Below are positions 16,030-25,213 of a stretch of 64,000 nucleotides of DNA, piece after piece. The position numbers and the translations under genes are program-made. The DNA lies in NCBI RefSeq assembly GCF_052065755.1, contig NZ_JBQHTK010000003.1, positions 62,001-126,000 of the forward strand. The letters run 5' to 3'. The DNA comes from Allocoprococcus sp004560705 (GTDB lineage: Bacteria > Bacillota > Clostridia > Lachnospirales > Lachnospiraceae). Position 1 is the stretch's first letter; the number at the start of each line of letters is the position of its first letter. Under the pieces are notes generated by a model. It did no database searches. It was not told the origin of the DNA and saw only the letters and a list, made by a program, of their open reading frames with translations.

Positions 16030-17426
16030 CAGTATTTTTTTACGACTGGAACCGGCGTTGTGTCTCTTGCATCAATATTGTTAATATACTTTCGGGTCTC
16101 TGCCACGATGACTGAAGAAAGGGCAAGAACAGCGATCAAGTTCGGAATCGCCATAAATGCATTTAACGTGTCCGCAATCAGCCATACCAGATCCAGTGCA
16201 GCCACTGGAGCGATTGCCGCTACAATGATGTAGAGAATACGATAAGGAACCAGCGCGCGCTTCCCGCCGAAATATTCCACACAACGCTCCCCATAATATG
16301 CCCATCCAAGTACTGTTGAATATGCAAATGAAATAATCCCCACAACCAGAATAATCGGACCGATAACCGGGATCTGGCTGAACGCCATAGAAGTAAGCAC
16401 ACCTCCGTCACTCACCTCATTCGCATTGATCGCCGGATTCTTCATAATCGTTGATACCAGTACCAGCCCGGTAAGCATACATACCACAACCGTATCCCAG
16501 AAAGTACCTGTTGCCGAAACCAGAGCCTGTCGCACCGGATTTCGTGTCTGCGCGGCCGCTGCCGCGATCGGTGCAGATCCCATACCGGATTCATTTGAAA
16601 ACAGTCCACGCGCAATACCATATCTCATGGCAAGCATGATTCCTCTTCCCACAAGACCTCCGGCCACCGCTCCGGGAGTAAAAGCCATCTTCACGATCGT
16701 CACAAGTGCCGGAATAATATAATCATAATTCATTCCAAGAATAATGACGCATCCCACAACATAAAACAACGCCATAAACGGCACCAGTTTCTCGCATACA
16801 TTTGCAATTGTTTTAATTCCCCCGAAAATCACGATCGCAGTACAAAACGCCACAACAATCCCAATGATCCAGGGCTGAATCCCCAGATTTTCTTTACATA
16901 CAGTAGCAATTGCATTGACCTGTGTGGCACAACCGATTCCAAATGATGCAAATGCCGCAAAAAAAGCAAACATCAATCCAAGAGCTTTTCCTAGTTTTTT
17001 GTTCTTCAATCCATATTCCAGGGCATACATTGCCCCTCCTTGCATTCTCCCATCCTCAGTCTTTACGCGGTATTTCACGGCGATCAGTGCTTCACTGTAT
17101 TTCGTGGCAATTCCAAATACCCCGGTAAGCCAGCACCATAATACCGCTCCCGGCCCTCCGAGCGCCACTGCAGTTCCTACCCCGATAATATTACCTGTTC
17201 CGATGGTTGATGCAAGCGCCGTAGTCAACGCTCCGAACTGGCTGACCTCCCCTTCTCCATCCGGATCCTTCGCAACAGACAGACGAATCCCCCTGAATAT
17301 ATATCTCTGAATTCCTCCGGTTCGTACGGTCATAAAAATATGGGTTCCAAACAGCAATACAATCATAGGCCATCCCCAGACAACCTTGTTGACTGCTTTC
17401 ACGACTGTGTTAATTACATCAAGCAT
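16026..17426 (-). CDS. Sodium:alanine/glycine symporter (AGCS family)
   Basis: The 466-residue membrane protein has about ten or eleven membrane spans. Family landmarks are the early GIQRYIFRGI, the N-terminal loop ASTIGTGNIIGVGTA, GGPGAVLWCWL and ARGLFSNESGMGSAPIAAAA. AGCS proteins import alanine, glycine or other small neutral amino acids with Na+. The substrate is not fixed by sequence. The gene lies just upstream of the tryptophan T-box operon with no visible terminator between them, so some readthrough into the T-box is possible; that leader would filter it. Confidence 0.93.
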   Translation of the reverse strand: MLDVINTVVKAVNKVVWGWPMIVLLFGTHIFMTVRTGGIQRYIFRGIRLSVAKDPDGEGEVSQFGALTTALASTIGTGNIIGVGTAVALGGPGAVLWCWLTGVFGIATKYSEALIAVKYRVKTEDGRMQGGAMYALEYGLKNKKLGKALGLMFAFFAAFASFGIGCATQVNAIATVCKENLGIQPWIIGIVVAFCTAIVIFGGIKTIANVCEKLVPFMALFYVVGCVIILGMNYDYIIPALVTIVKMAFTPGAVAGGLVGRGIMLAMRYGIARGLFSNESGMGSAPIAAAAAQTRNPVRQALVSATGTFWDTVVVCMLTGLVLVSTIMKNPAINANEVSDGGVLTSMAFSQIPVIGPIILVVGIISFAYSTVLGWAYYGERCVEYFGGKRALVPYRILYIIVAAIAPVAALDLVWLIADTLNAFMAIPNLIAVLALSSVIVAETRKYINNIDARDTTPVPVVKKYC

Positions 17427-17494
17427 GTTCTCTCCTCCTGCTAACGTATAAAGATATTTAATTATACAAAATTATTGAAGAATTAACAACGCTT

Positions 17495-18046
17495 TTATTC
17501 CTTAAAGACATAGTATCTTCCCCATTTAATATCATGAAAATAGCATTCTTCCCCCTGGATGACCAATTCGTATATATCATCTTCCATACCGGATCCCGTC
17601 ACATGATTATGATAATAATACACACCCTTTTCCCGGTTCTTGACTTTCGTGATAATGTCCTCAACCACCTCGGGGATAGGCATGGTATTTTTAGAAGAAG
17701 TAGACCATTTCCGGATCATCCCTCTCACCTGGCTTTTATTTAATTTCACTTTTCTGGCAGAATAAAACGGTTTCGGGAACACTTCTCTTTTATCCAGATT
17801 ACCTTTTCTCAGCACACGCTCAAACAAATCTTCGTATTTACTATATTCCATCCCCAGTTCCAAATATGCCTGTATATTGAGCAAAGCGCCAGTCAGATAT
17901 TCGTTTTTCGGTTCTTCCGCATAATAATCAAGCAAACGTTCTATACTGCCCGTAAGGGTATGTTCTCTTGGCACACCACGTCTGGATGCGGTACTTACTG
18001 CCAGTTTTATCGCTTCGATCTCCTCCCTGTATACTTCAAAATCCAT
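17495..18046 (-). CDS. Hypothetical protein, 183 residues
   Basis: I do not recognise this protein. It is soluble and mixed in charge, with a helical N-terminal half (KLAVSTASRRG, then ALLNIQAYLELGMEY) and a C-terminal half rich in Tyr and His (VYYYHNHVTGSG, CYFHDIKWGRYY) that looks like beta structure. No signal peptide or membrane segment is present. It is divergent from an XRE-type regulator across a 125-bp AT-rich gap, so the regulator may control it. The ATG at 18046 follows AGGGAGG-like bases. Normal codon use and the complete frame support a real gene. Confidence 0.7.
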   Translation of the reverse strand: MDFEVYREEIEAIKLAVSTASRRGVPREHTLTGSIERLLDYYAEEPKNEYLTGALLNIQAYLELGMEYSKYEDLFERVLRKGNLDKREVFPKPFYSARKVKLNKSQVRGMIRKWSTSSKNTMPIPEVVEDIITKVKNREKGVYYYHNHVTGSGMEDDIYELVIQGEECYFHDIKWGRYYVFKE

Positions 18047-18171
18047 TCTTTTTTCCCTCCTTTTGTTTACATCTTAACAGTCATTTTGCATATTTGTAAA
18101 TATTGTTTGTTTTATACGCCATTTATTTTTCATATTCCAATGCTAAACTATTTTTTAGAGAGGTAATGGTT

Positions 18172-18528
18172 ATGAGCAAAGAATTTGGTAGCCGCGTACG
18201 TCAAGCGCGTAAAAACGCAGGTATGACTCAGGCTGAATTAGCAGAAAAAATGAATCTTGATACAACGACAATCAGCCGGATCGAAAATGGAAATCTTTCC
18301 ACATCATTTTCTTCTATGCTGAATTTTTCCAAAGTACTTAACGTCCGTTTTGAGTATCTGATCTGTGATTACCTGGAAGAGAAGCCATCCATTTCCGATC
18401 CGCTTGAACTGGAAATACTGGATCTGTTACGTCCTCTTCCAGAGCATTATAAACGTTATATCCGCGACAATATCCAAAGTCTTATCCGGGAATTCCCTGC
18501 AACGCCGGATTCTGAAGATAAGATTTAA
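18172..18528 (+). CDS. XRE family helix-turn-helix regulator
   Basis: The 118-residue protein has a Cro/CI-type DNA-binding domain at about residues 5-60 (RVRQARKNAGMTQAELAEKM, TTTISRIENG). A short C-terminal part (LLRPLPEHYKRYIRDNIQSL) resembles the dimerisation or regulatory tail of small XRE proteins. The ATG at 18172 is used because AGAGAGG is well spaced from it; the ATG six bases earlier is too close. It is divergent from an unknown gene and converges on folD only 8 bp away. The ligand and targets are unknown. Confidence 0.88.
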   Translation: MSKEFGSRVRQARKNAGMTQAELAEKMNLDTTTISRIENGNLSTSFSSMLNFSKVLNVRFEYLICDYLEEKPSISDPLELEILDLLRPLPEHYKRYIRDNIQSLIREFPATPDSEDKI

Positions 18529-18536
18529 CCATTGTT

Positions 18537-19394
18537 CTATTCCAGATGGGCAAGATATTCTGCTGCTTTTATGACATGCAATGCCAGTACGGAAGTCGTC
18601 ACACTTCCGACGCCACGTGGTACCGGACTTATGAAGGACGCTTTTTCAAGTGCTCCTTCATAATCTACATCTCCACACATTTTCCCCTCTGCGTCTGCAT
18701 TGATTCCCACGTCTGCGACAATTGCTCCTTCCCCGATCATATCGGAAGTAATCATCTTTGCTCTCCCTGCTGCTGCCACCAGAATATCCGCATTTCTGCA
18801 CGTTTCCGCCAACTCGGCCGTTCTGGTATGACATACCGTTACCGTTGCGTTTTTCTGAAGCATCAGCATGGCAAGCGGTCTTCCAACAACCATGCTTCTG
18901 CCTACAACCGTCACCTTTTTTCCACAGACATCGATGCCGTAGTGTTCCAGCATTTCCATGACAGCTTCTGCCGTACAGGGCGCGAAACCGGATTGATCTC
19001 CTGCAAATACCTTTGCCAGATTCACATCACTCATACAGTCCACATCCTTATACGGATTGATCATTTTTCTCACCGGTTTCTCATCCAGATGCGCCGGAAG
19101 CGGACGGAAAAGCAAAATGCCATGCACCGTTTCATCCGCGTTGACTTTGCGAAATTCCCCTTCAAACTCCTCCTGAGAAATATCTTCCGGGAGTTCTTTT
19201 ACGCGGCATTCAATTCCGGTAAGCTCCATCCTTTTTTTTGCTCCCCGCTCATATGACAGGTCATCCGGGCGCTCTCCGATTCGAATAATCGTGAGACAAG
19301 GTATAATCCCTTCCTGCTTCAGTCTGTCCCCTCTGCTGATAATTCTTTCTTTCATCGCCTTTGCCACTTCTGCCCCTAACATTTCTATTGCCAT
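18537..19394 (-). CDS. folD: FolD-type methylenetetrahydrofolate dehydrogenase (cyclohydrolase residues altered)
   Basis: The 285-residue protein aligns along its length with FolD and keeps the NADP-binding GRSMVVGRPLAMLM near residue 165 and the C-terminal VPRGVGSVTTSVL. Compared ungapped with E. coli FolD, the catalytic lysine of YxxxK (Lys54) aligns with Ala (SYERGAKKR), and the glutamine of LVQLPLP (Gln98) aligns with Phe (LLFRPLP). The Asp in KDVD is kept. In studied enzymes those Lys and Gln residues are needed for the cyclohydrolase step, so this one is probably only a dehydrogenase. A separate cyclohydrolase, fchA, lies 23 bp upstream in the same operon. The ATG at 19394 follows GAAGGAAAAG. 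Confidence 0.9.
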   Translation of the reverse strand: MAIEMLGAEVAKAMKERIISRGDRLKQEGIIPCLTIIRIGERPDDLSYERGAKKRMELTGIECRVKELPEDISQEEFEGEFRKVNADETVHGILLFRPLPAHLDEKPVRKMINPYKDVDCMSDVNLAKVFAGDQSGFAPCTAEAVMEMLEHYGIDVCGKKVTVVGRSMVVGRPLAMLMLQKNATVTVCHTRTAELAETCRNADILVAAAGRAKMITSDMIGEGAIVADVGINADAEGKMCGDVDYEGALEKASFISPVPRGVGSVTTSVLALHVIKAAEYLAHLE

Positions 19395-19417
19395 TTTCTC
19401 TTTTCCTTCCTTCTCGT

Positions 19418-20044
19418 TTACCTTATTTTTTCCAGAACGCCATGATATACCTGCTGCTCCAGTGTTCTTCCACGGGCAATCCATGCCTCCGCACGTTGAT
19501 TCAGTTCTTCCGCATACTTCCTGTCTTTCATCAGTCTGGTATTGATAAATACATTCAAAGACGCACCTTCCAGAGACGTCTTGGCAAACAAAATACCGAC
19601 TCCTGCGTCGCTTACTGCAAGGCGACTTCCTTTCTCTTCGAGTACCTGCAGAAGTTCCATCACTTCAATAGAGACCTCCATAATCTCAAGCGGCACCCGG
19701 CAGGCTTCGCGAAGCGCCGTCTCCATCACCTGTTCTTTTAACTTCTTCTGTTCTTCCGTTTCTTTTGGCATTCCATATGCCTTTGAAAGCGGCTCAAATG
19801 CCTTCGCATCCTCATCAACCAGACGTGTCAGTTTATCGCGCAGCTGTTCCAGCTTTTTCATGCTTTCACATATTTCTTCTTCCACATCGGCATATTTCTT
19901 CTTACCGGTCGTCAGATTGCCTACCATCAATCCAAGCGCTGCTGCATAAGCACCTGCTGCCGCCGATGCGCCGCCTCCTCCCGGAACCGGTGCCGATGAA
20001 GAAAGTTCTTCCAGGAACTCTGTCGTTTTCTTTTCAAGCATCAT
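19418..20044 (-). CDS. fchA: Methenyltetrahydrofolate cyclohydrolase (FTCD-like)
   Basis: The 208-residue helical protein belongs to the formiminotransferase-cyclodeaminase C-terminal family. It has the diagnostic SSSAPVPGGGGASAAAGA near residue 15 and LMVGNLTTGKKKYADVEEE after it. Stand-alone members hydrolyse 5,10-methenyl-THF to 10-formyl-THF. It is the first gene of a two-gene operon with folD. The promoter at 20117-20145 is strong. GGAGG lies eight bases before the ATG at 20044; a second ATG follows directly. Confidence 0.92.
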   Translation of the reverse strand: MMLEKKTTEFLEELSSSAPVPGGGGASAAAGAYAAALGLMVGNLTTGKKKYADVEEEICESMKKLEQLRDKLTRLVDEDAKAFEPLSKAYGMPKETEEQKKLKEQVMETALREACRVPLEIMEVSIEVMELLQVLEEKGSRLAVSDAGVGILFAKTSLEGASLNVFINTRLMKDRKYAEELNQRAEAWIARGRTLEQQVYHGVLEKIR

Positions 20045-20116
20045 ATATAATTCCTCCCAGATTCAAGAATGCCCGGGCACTCCTGCCGCATTCTCTAACT
20101 TATTACTTTGACCCTC

Positions 20117-20145
20117 ATTATATGTGATGATTCAGAATCTGTAAA
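20117..20145 (-). promoter_or_regulatory. fchA-folD promoter
   Basis: TTTACA (20145-20140) and TATAAT (20122-20117) with 17 bp between, on the minus strand. Confidence 0.75.
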
Positions 20146-20219
20146 TAGTTTCTTTACTGTCAGCCGTCCCGTTGTCAGCAAATGAAATATTCCAGTACCA
20201 TACATCTGTTTCCATATAA

Positions 20220-20260
20220 AAAAGCACCGCAGGAAGATTATCTCTTCCCTTGGTGCTTTT
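20220..20260 (-). terminator. Terminator after metA
   Basis: AAAGCACC and GGTGCTTT arms with an inner GGAAGA/TCTTCC stem are followed by six T on the minus strand. Confidence 0.85.
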
Positions 20261-20292
20261 ATATAGATTGCTTACTTATCCCACCGATCAGC

Positions 20293-21216
20293 CTAAAACT
20301 GCGGTGTCCCAATCATGTCATACGGCGTTGCCTGATAGACATAGTAGTTCAGCCAATTCCCATACAACGTATTCCCGTGTGCCCTCCACGTAAGAAGCGG
20401 CTTCTGTTCGCAGTCATCATTTGGATAATAGTTAACCGGAAGTTCAATCGGAAGATTCTTGCTCTTGTCACGTTTATATTCCTGATCCAGTGTAATTCTG
20501 TCATATTCCGGATGTCCCATCACGAAGATCTGTCTGCCGTCCTCTGCCATGACAAGAAATGCTCCGGCAACATCAGATTCTGCCAGTATCATTAGGCGGT
20601 CATCCTCCCTGATCTTTTCGATCGGAACATCTGTGTGGCGGGAATGCGGTGCCAGGAACACATCGTCAAATCCACGTACAAGCGGTATTTTCCGGTTCAT
20701 CACTTTATGTTCAAATACACCGAAAAGCTTGGACGGAAGCTGTACTTTATCAATTCCATAATGGTAATAAAGTGCCGCCTGTGCCCCCCAGCAAAGATGG
20801 ATCGTAGATGTCACATTCGTCTTGGTCCATTCCATGATTTCCTTCAATTCTTCCCAGTAATCCACTTCTTCAAACGGCATCTGCTCGACCGGCGCTCCGG
20901 TGATGATAAAACCGTCAAATTTCTGGTTTTTCACTTTATCAAAAGTTTCGTAAAACCGGTTCAAATGGTTTGCCGAAGTATTCTTCGACTCATGACTCTT
21001 CACCGTGACAAACACAATATCCACCTGCAGCGGAGTATTGGAAAGCGACCGCAGAAGCTGAAGTTCTGTATCTTCCTTGAGCGGCATGAGGTTCAAAAGC
21101 CCGATCCTGATCGGACGGATATCCTGATGAGTCGCCCGGAACTCATCCATCACAAATATATTTTCTTTTTCCAGTATCTCTTTTACCGGAAGATCATTCT
21201 GTACACGAATTGGCAT
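20293..21216 (-). CDS. metA: Homoserine O-acetyltransferase (MetA family)
   Basis: The 307-residue protein is a MetA-type acyltransferase, the first committed step from homoserine to methionine. The catalytic cysteine is at residue 142 (HLCWGAQAALYYHYG). Residue 111, in TGAPVEQMPFEEV, is Glu rather than the Gly of E. coli; in characterised enzymes Glu here gives acetyl-CoA rather than succinyl-CoA specificity. I therefore call it an acetyltransferase although many annotations say succinyl. It follows an AI-2E family permease gene by 20 bp on the same strand. No SAM riboswitch is visible between or upstream of the two. Confidence 0.94.
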   Translation of the reverse strand: MPIRVQNDLPVKEILEKENIFVMDEFRATHQDIRPIRIGLLNLMPLKEDTELQLLRSLSNTPLQVDIVFVTVKSHESKNTSANHLNRFYETFDKVKNQKFDGFIITGAPVEQMPFEEVDYWEELKEIMEWTKTNVTSTIHLCWGAQAALYYHYGIDKVQLPSKLFGVFEHKVMNRKIPLVRGFDDVFLAPHSRHTDVPIEKIREDDRLMILAESDVAGAFLVMAEDGRQIFVMGHPEYDRITLDQEYKRDKSKNLPIELPVNYYPNDDCEQKPLLTWRAHGNTLYGNWLNYYVYQATPYDMIGTPQF

Positions 21217-21236
21217 AATAAAATTCCCCTTTTCTA

Positions 21237-22592
21237 CTATTCATTGTTCTTTTCATCTTCATCCACAATCGTTATATCGTCACTGATAAACTCTCCTTTT
21301 TCGTTCACATAACTCTTTACTCCGTAGTGAACTGTGGTCAACGGGAGATTCTTACGCTCTAGCCTCTGGCTGGTAATCATACTAATAATATAATAAATCA
21401 CCGCAAAAGTAGGCACTCCCATGATCATACCAACGAACCCGAACATTCCCCCTCCGATCAGGATGGAAAATACGACCCAGAATGGGGAAAGTCCTGTTGA
21501 ATTACCGAGTATCTTCGGACCGATCACATTTCCGTCGATCTGCTGTAGTACCAGTATAAAAATAATAAAATAAAGGCCCTTTTTCGGATCGCTGAGCAGG
21601 ATCAGAAATGCACTCGGAATCGCACCGATGTACGGTCCGAAGAAAGGAATCACATTTGTCACTCCAACAATTACACTGACAAGAAGCGTATATGGCATCT
21701 TAATCAGCGAAAGACCGATAAAACAGAGTACACCAATAATTGCGGAATCGATAATTTTCCCGATAATAAAACCGCCAAAAATTTCGTTACTTTTTTTCGT
21801 AAGATGCAGCAACATATTGGCATGATTCGTTTTTAAAAAAGCGTAGGTCATTTTCTTGCACTGGGCAGAATACTGTTCCTTGCTGAACAGGAGGTATACG
21901 GACACGATCAGTCCGATCAGGAAATTCAATACCTCATTCAGGATATTCAACACTCCCACCGTGAGATTTGACATGATCGTATTTACCTGCGGCATCAGAT
22001 CCGTACGCAGCCAGTTCTGCAGGGTTGTTGTTCCCTCTTCCAGAGCATTTCTCATCAGGATTCCCATTGCCGTATCGGACGCCTGCAAATGATTAAACCA
22101 GTCGACTACATTATTCAACTGTCCCGGCAGCGTGATGATCAGGTCCCGGATGCTTTTTACCAGCTCCGGTATCAACATATTACAGAGTGCTGTGATCAAA
22201 GCAAATAAAAACACCAGTGACAGGATCACTCCGATTCCTCTGGAGCATTTCTTTGCTCGATTCTTTTGCATGTATTTCTCCAGTCTTGGAACCAGGATAC
22301 GATCTACCTGATTGACAATCGGATTCAGAAGATACGCAATGACCATTCCATAAAGAATCGGTTTCAATACATCAATCACCATGGAAACAGCGTTCGTGAT
22401 TGAATCCAGACGCAGTAATGCAAAATACAGGACCACACATGCCATAATGACCAGAAACATGGTCATTCCCCTGCTAAATTCCTGCCGGAGTTTAGACGGG
22501 CCTTCTTTACCGAATTGCGGCCTTTTCACATAATACGGAGCAGAAGCAGGATCATCACTTTTTCTTTCCTGCAGCTTCTCATCATTTTCCAT
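21237..22592 (-). CDS. AI-2E family transporter (PerM-like permease)
   Basis: The 451-residue membrane protein has a cytoplasmic N-terminus of about 40 residues, two or three spans, a large middle region (PGQLNNVVDWFNHL) and further spans including IGKIIDSAIIGVLCFIGLSL and GVTNVIPFFGPYIGAIP, the most conserved family block. Members export diverse molecules and some act as Na+/H+ antiporters. The autoinducer-2 name is historical and not evidence of function. It is first in an operon with metA, so a role in methionine-related export is possible but unproven. Confidence 0.9.
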   Translation of the reverse strand: MENDEKLQERKSDDPASAPYYVKRPQFGKEGPSKLRQEFSRGMTMFLVIMACVVLYFALLRLDSITNAVSMVIDVLKPILYGMVIAYLLNPIVNQVDRILVPRLEKYMQKNRAKKCSRGIGVILSLVFLFALITALCNMLIPELVKSIRDLIITLPGQLNNVVDWFNHLQASDTAMGILMRNALEEGTTTLQNWLRTDLMPQVNTIMSNLTVGVLNILNEVLNFLIGLIVSVYLLFSKEQYSAQCKKMTYAFLKTNHANMLLHLTKKSNEIFGGFIIGKIIDSAIIGVLCFIGLSLIKMPYTLLVSVIVGVTNVIPFFGPYIGAIPSAFLILLSDPKKGLYFIIFILVLQQIDGNVIGPKILGNSTGLSPFWVVFSILIGGGMFGFVGMIMGVPTFAVIYYIISMITSQRLERKNLPLTTVHYGVKSYVNEKGEFISDDITIVDEDEKNNE

Positions 22593-22659
22593 TCATTCTT
22601 CACCTTTTCTCTTAAATCCGTCTTCTTTAAGACACGATTTCTTTTTCTCATACATCAGC

Positions 22660-22688
22660 ATTATACCGTCAAAATTTACTCTATGCAA
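22660..22688 (-). promoter_or_regulatory. Promoter of the AI-2E permease-metA operon
   Basis: TTGCAT (22688-22683) and TATAAT (22665-22660) with 17 bp between, on the minus strand. Confidence 0.75.
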
Positions 22689-22780
22689 TAGATTTTCCGT
22701 GGCAATCTCCAAAATCCTTTTCTAATAATTCAAGTTTTTCATACAAGTCTCATTCCTTTTCCGAATAGCTGAATGCATAA

Positions 22781-22840
22781 AAAGACCACCTTCAGGTTGA
22801 TCGGATACCTAATTTGATATACGTTCCCAATGGTGGTCTT
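22781..22840 (-). terminator. Terminator after the DUF1540 gene
   Basis: AAGACCACC and GGTGGTCTT arms enclose about 40 nt and are followed by TTTTT on the minus strand, 28 bp past the DUF1540 stop. Confidence 0.75.
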
Positions 22841-22867
22841 CTCATTTTTCTTCCAGCTGTTTATCTG

Positions 22868-23182
22868 CTATTTACAGGTAAACGTCGCACATTCTGTCTC
22901 TTCGCACTGGCAGGCCTGACTTCCTTCGACACTGATCTTTCCGGCATGGCACTGACATTCATCATTATACTTACAATCCGTTGCCTTGCAGTCGATCTGG
23001 CTGGTCGGGGACGCCTCTCCCATCACATTACTGTAGGTTCCGCTTTTGCGCTCTTCGAAGCTGTCACAGCAAGTCTCTTCTGCCGTTTTTGCGGAATTTC
23101 CTCCCACAGTAATCGCATTCAGATCACAATAAAAATCCTTGTTATGCATGCATGTCTGCACGGTACATTTTAATTCCGGCAT
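22868..23182 (-). CDS. DUF1540 Cys-rich protein (two repeats)
   Basis: The 104-residue protein has two copies of the DUF1540 unit. The first runs from CTVQTCMHNKDFYCD to CDSFE, the second from CKATDCKYNDECQC to CATFTC. Each carries about six regularly spaced cysteines, suggesting metal or disulfide knots. DUF1540 proteins are common in sporulating Clostridia and have no proven role. It lies downstream of thrS on the same strand (58 bp) and ends at a strong terminator. Confidence 0.88.
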   Translation of the reverse strand: MPELKCTVQTCMHNKDFYCDLNAITVGGNSAKTAEETCCDSFEERKSGTYSNVMGEASPTSQIDCKATDCKYNDECQCHAGKISVEGSQACQCEETECATFTCK

Positions 23183-23240
23183 AATACACCCTCCTTCTCT
23201 TATCAGAAATCAAATTATATTATGCCCTTATTCTGACTTC

Positions 23241-25166
23241 TTATTCTTTCGTTTTTACTTCTCTTACCGTTCTTGCCTTGATCTCCATTTTGATCGCCGC
23301 AATAAAGTCAGAGAGCATTTTCTGCCCCTCGTCTCCTTCGAAACGGCTTCTGACAGATACCAGACCCTCTTCCTCTTCCTTCGCTCCTACAACAAGCATA
23401 TACGGAATCTTCTGCATCTGAGCCTCACGGATCTTGTAACCGATCTTTTCAGCACGTGTGTCTACTTCTGCACGGATTCCTGCATTGTTCAGTTCTTCCA
23501 GAACTTTGTTCGCATAATCCATATATTTGTCAGAAATCGGCAGCACTTTAACCTGAACCGGTGCAAGCCATGTCGGGAAGGCACCTGCAAAATGCTCGAT
23601 CAGGATTCCGATGAAACGTTCAATGGATCCGAACACTACACGGTGGATCATGATCGGCTGATGCTTTTCTCCGTCAGCTCCTGTATATTCACATCCAAAA
23701 CGAAGCGGAAGCTGGAAGTCTAACTGAATCGTTCCGCACTGCCAGGTTCTTCCGATTGAGTCTTCCAGATGGAAGTCGATCTTCGGTCCGTAGAATGCGC
23801 CGTCCCCTTCATTTACTACATAGTCAAGGCCAAGATCATCCAACGCACCGCGCAGAGCATCGGTCGCCATCTCCCAGTCTTCATCACTTCCCATGCTGTC
23901 CTCCGGACGAGTGGAAAGTTCTACATGATATTTAAATCCAAACAGACTGTACACTTCATCGATCAGTTTGGCAACCCCCTTGATCTCATCACGGATCTGC
24001 TCAGGCATCATGAAAATATGTGCATCATCCTGTGTAAAACATCTTACACGCATGAGACCATGGAGCTGTCCGGATTTCTCATGGCGGTGAACCAGTCCAA
24101 GCTCTCCCATACGAAGCGGCAGATCACGATAAGAACGTGGTTCAGACTGGTAAACCAGAATTCCACCCGGACAGTTCATCGGCTTGATTGCAAAATCTTC
24201 TTCATCAATGACCGTTGTGTACATATTGTCTTTATAATGATCCCAGTGTCCGGACGTTTCCCACAGCTGACGGTTCAACATGATCGGAGTGGATATTTCC
24301 ACATAACCTGCTTTGTGATGGATCTCTCTCCAGTAATCCAGAAGCTGGTTTTTAAGAACCATTCCCTTCGGAAGGAAGAACGGGAAGCCCGGTCCTTCTT
24401 CTTTCATCATAAAAAGTCCCAGTTCCTTTCCAAGTTTTCTATGATCACGTTTCTTTGCCTCTTCCATCATTGTCAGATACGCATCCAAATCTGCTTTCTT
24501 CGGATAAGCTGTACCATAAACTCTCTGAAGCATTTTATTCTTTTCGCTTCCGCGCCAGTAAGCCCCCGCAAGGCTTGTCAGCTTAAATGCTTTTACCTGT
24601 TTTGTATTCATCAAATGTGGTCCCGCACAGAGATCTGTAAATTCTCCCTGAGTATAGAAACTGATTTCGGCATCTTCCGGAAGGTCTTCGATCAGTTCCA
24701 CTTTATAAGGTTCTCCCTTTTCTTTAAAGTATTCTATTGCTTCATTTCTCGGCTTGGTAGAACGTTCAAGCGGAAGTCCTTCTTTGACGATTTTCTTCAT
24801 CTCTGCTTCGATTTTTTCCAGATCTTCTGCCACAAGCGGTGTCTCGCGGTCAATGTCATAATAGAAACCGTCTGCAACGGAAGGTCCGATTGCAAGCTTT
24901 GTATCCGGGTAAAGTCTCTTGATCGCCTGTGCCATAATATGAGAAGCCGTATGACGGAACGCGCCCTTTCCTTCTTCGTCATTAAATGTCAGGATACTCA
25001 GTGTACAGTCTTCACTGACCACCGTTCTGAGGTCAACCACCTCACCGTTTACTTCCCCGGCTGTTGCTGCTCTCGCCAGTCCTTCGCTGATGTCTTCCGC
25101 AATTTCGATTACGGATTTGCTTTGGGCATACTCTTTAACAGATCCGTCTTTCAATGTGATTTTCAT
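23241..25166 (-). CDS. thrS: Threonyl-tRNA synthetase
   Basis: The 641-residue class II synthetase has an N-terminal TGS domain (about 1-60), the editing domain with HTASHIMAQAIKRL near residue 73, the catalytic core with MNCPGG and RMGELGLVHRHEKSG, and the C-terminal anticodon-binding domain. It charges tRNA-Thr. It is preceded by a small thioesterase gene, and both lie behind a T-box with an ACC (Thr) specifier, so expression should rise when charged tRNA-Thr falls. Length and motifs are normal. Confidence 0.97.
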   Translation of the reverse strand: MKITLKDGSVKEYAQSKSVIEIAEDISEGLARAATAGEVNGEVVDLRTVVSEDCTLSILTFNDEEGKGAFRHTASHIMAQAIKRLYPDTKLAIGPSVADGFYYDIDRETPLVAEDLEKIEAEMKKIVKEGLPLERSTKPRNEAIEYFKEKGEPYKVELIEDLPEDAEISFYTQGEFTDLCAGPHLMNTKQVKAFKLTSLAGAYWRGSEKNKMLQRVYGTAYPKKADLDAYLTMMEEAKKRDHRKLGKELGLFMMKEEGPGFPFFLPKGMVLKNQLLDYWREIHHKAGYVEISTPIMLNRQLWETSGHWDHYKDNMYTTVIDEEDFAIKPMNCPGGILVYQSEPRSYRDLPLRMGELGLVHRHEKSGQLHGLMRVRCFTQDDAHIFMMPEQIRDEIKGVAKLIDEVYSLFGFKYHVELSTRPEDSMGSDEDWEMATDALRGALDDLGLDYVVNEGDGAFYGPKIDFHLEDSIGRTWQCGTIQLDFQLPLRFGCEYTGADGEKHQPIMIHRVVFGSIERFIGILIEHFAGAFPTWLAPVQVKVLPISDKYMDYANKVLEELNNAGIRAEVDTRAEKIGYKIREAQMQKIPYMLVVGAKEEEEGLVSVRSRFEGDEGQKMLSDFIAAIKMEIKARTVREVKTKE

Positions 25167-25213
25167 ATTTTTTCCTCTCTTTCTATGTTTCTTTTAACTT
25201 GAAACTTCCTTTG

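Noticed and set aside
17495..18528. Toxin-antitoxin pair
   Set aside because: The genes are divergent rather than in tandem, and the larger protein shows no toxin fold that I recognise.
21217..22868. SAM riboswitch or Met T-box controlling metA
   Set aside because: The leader upstream of the permease-metA operon shows only a promoter, with no recognisable regulatory RNA.
23769..25202. Long plus-strand frame (477 residues) opposite thrS
   Set aside because: It is antisense to a complete, motif-rich synthetase and has no family features of its own.
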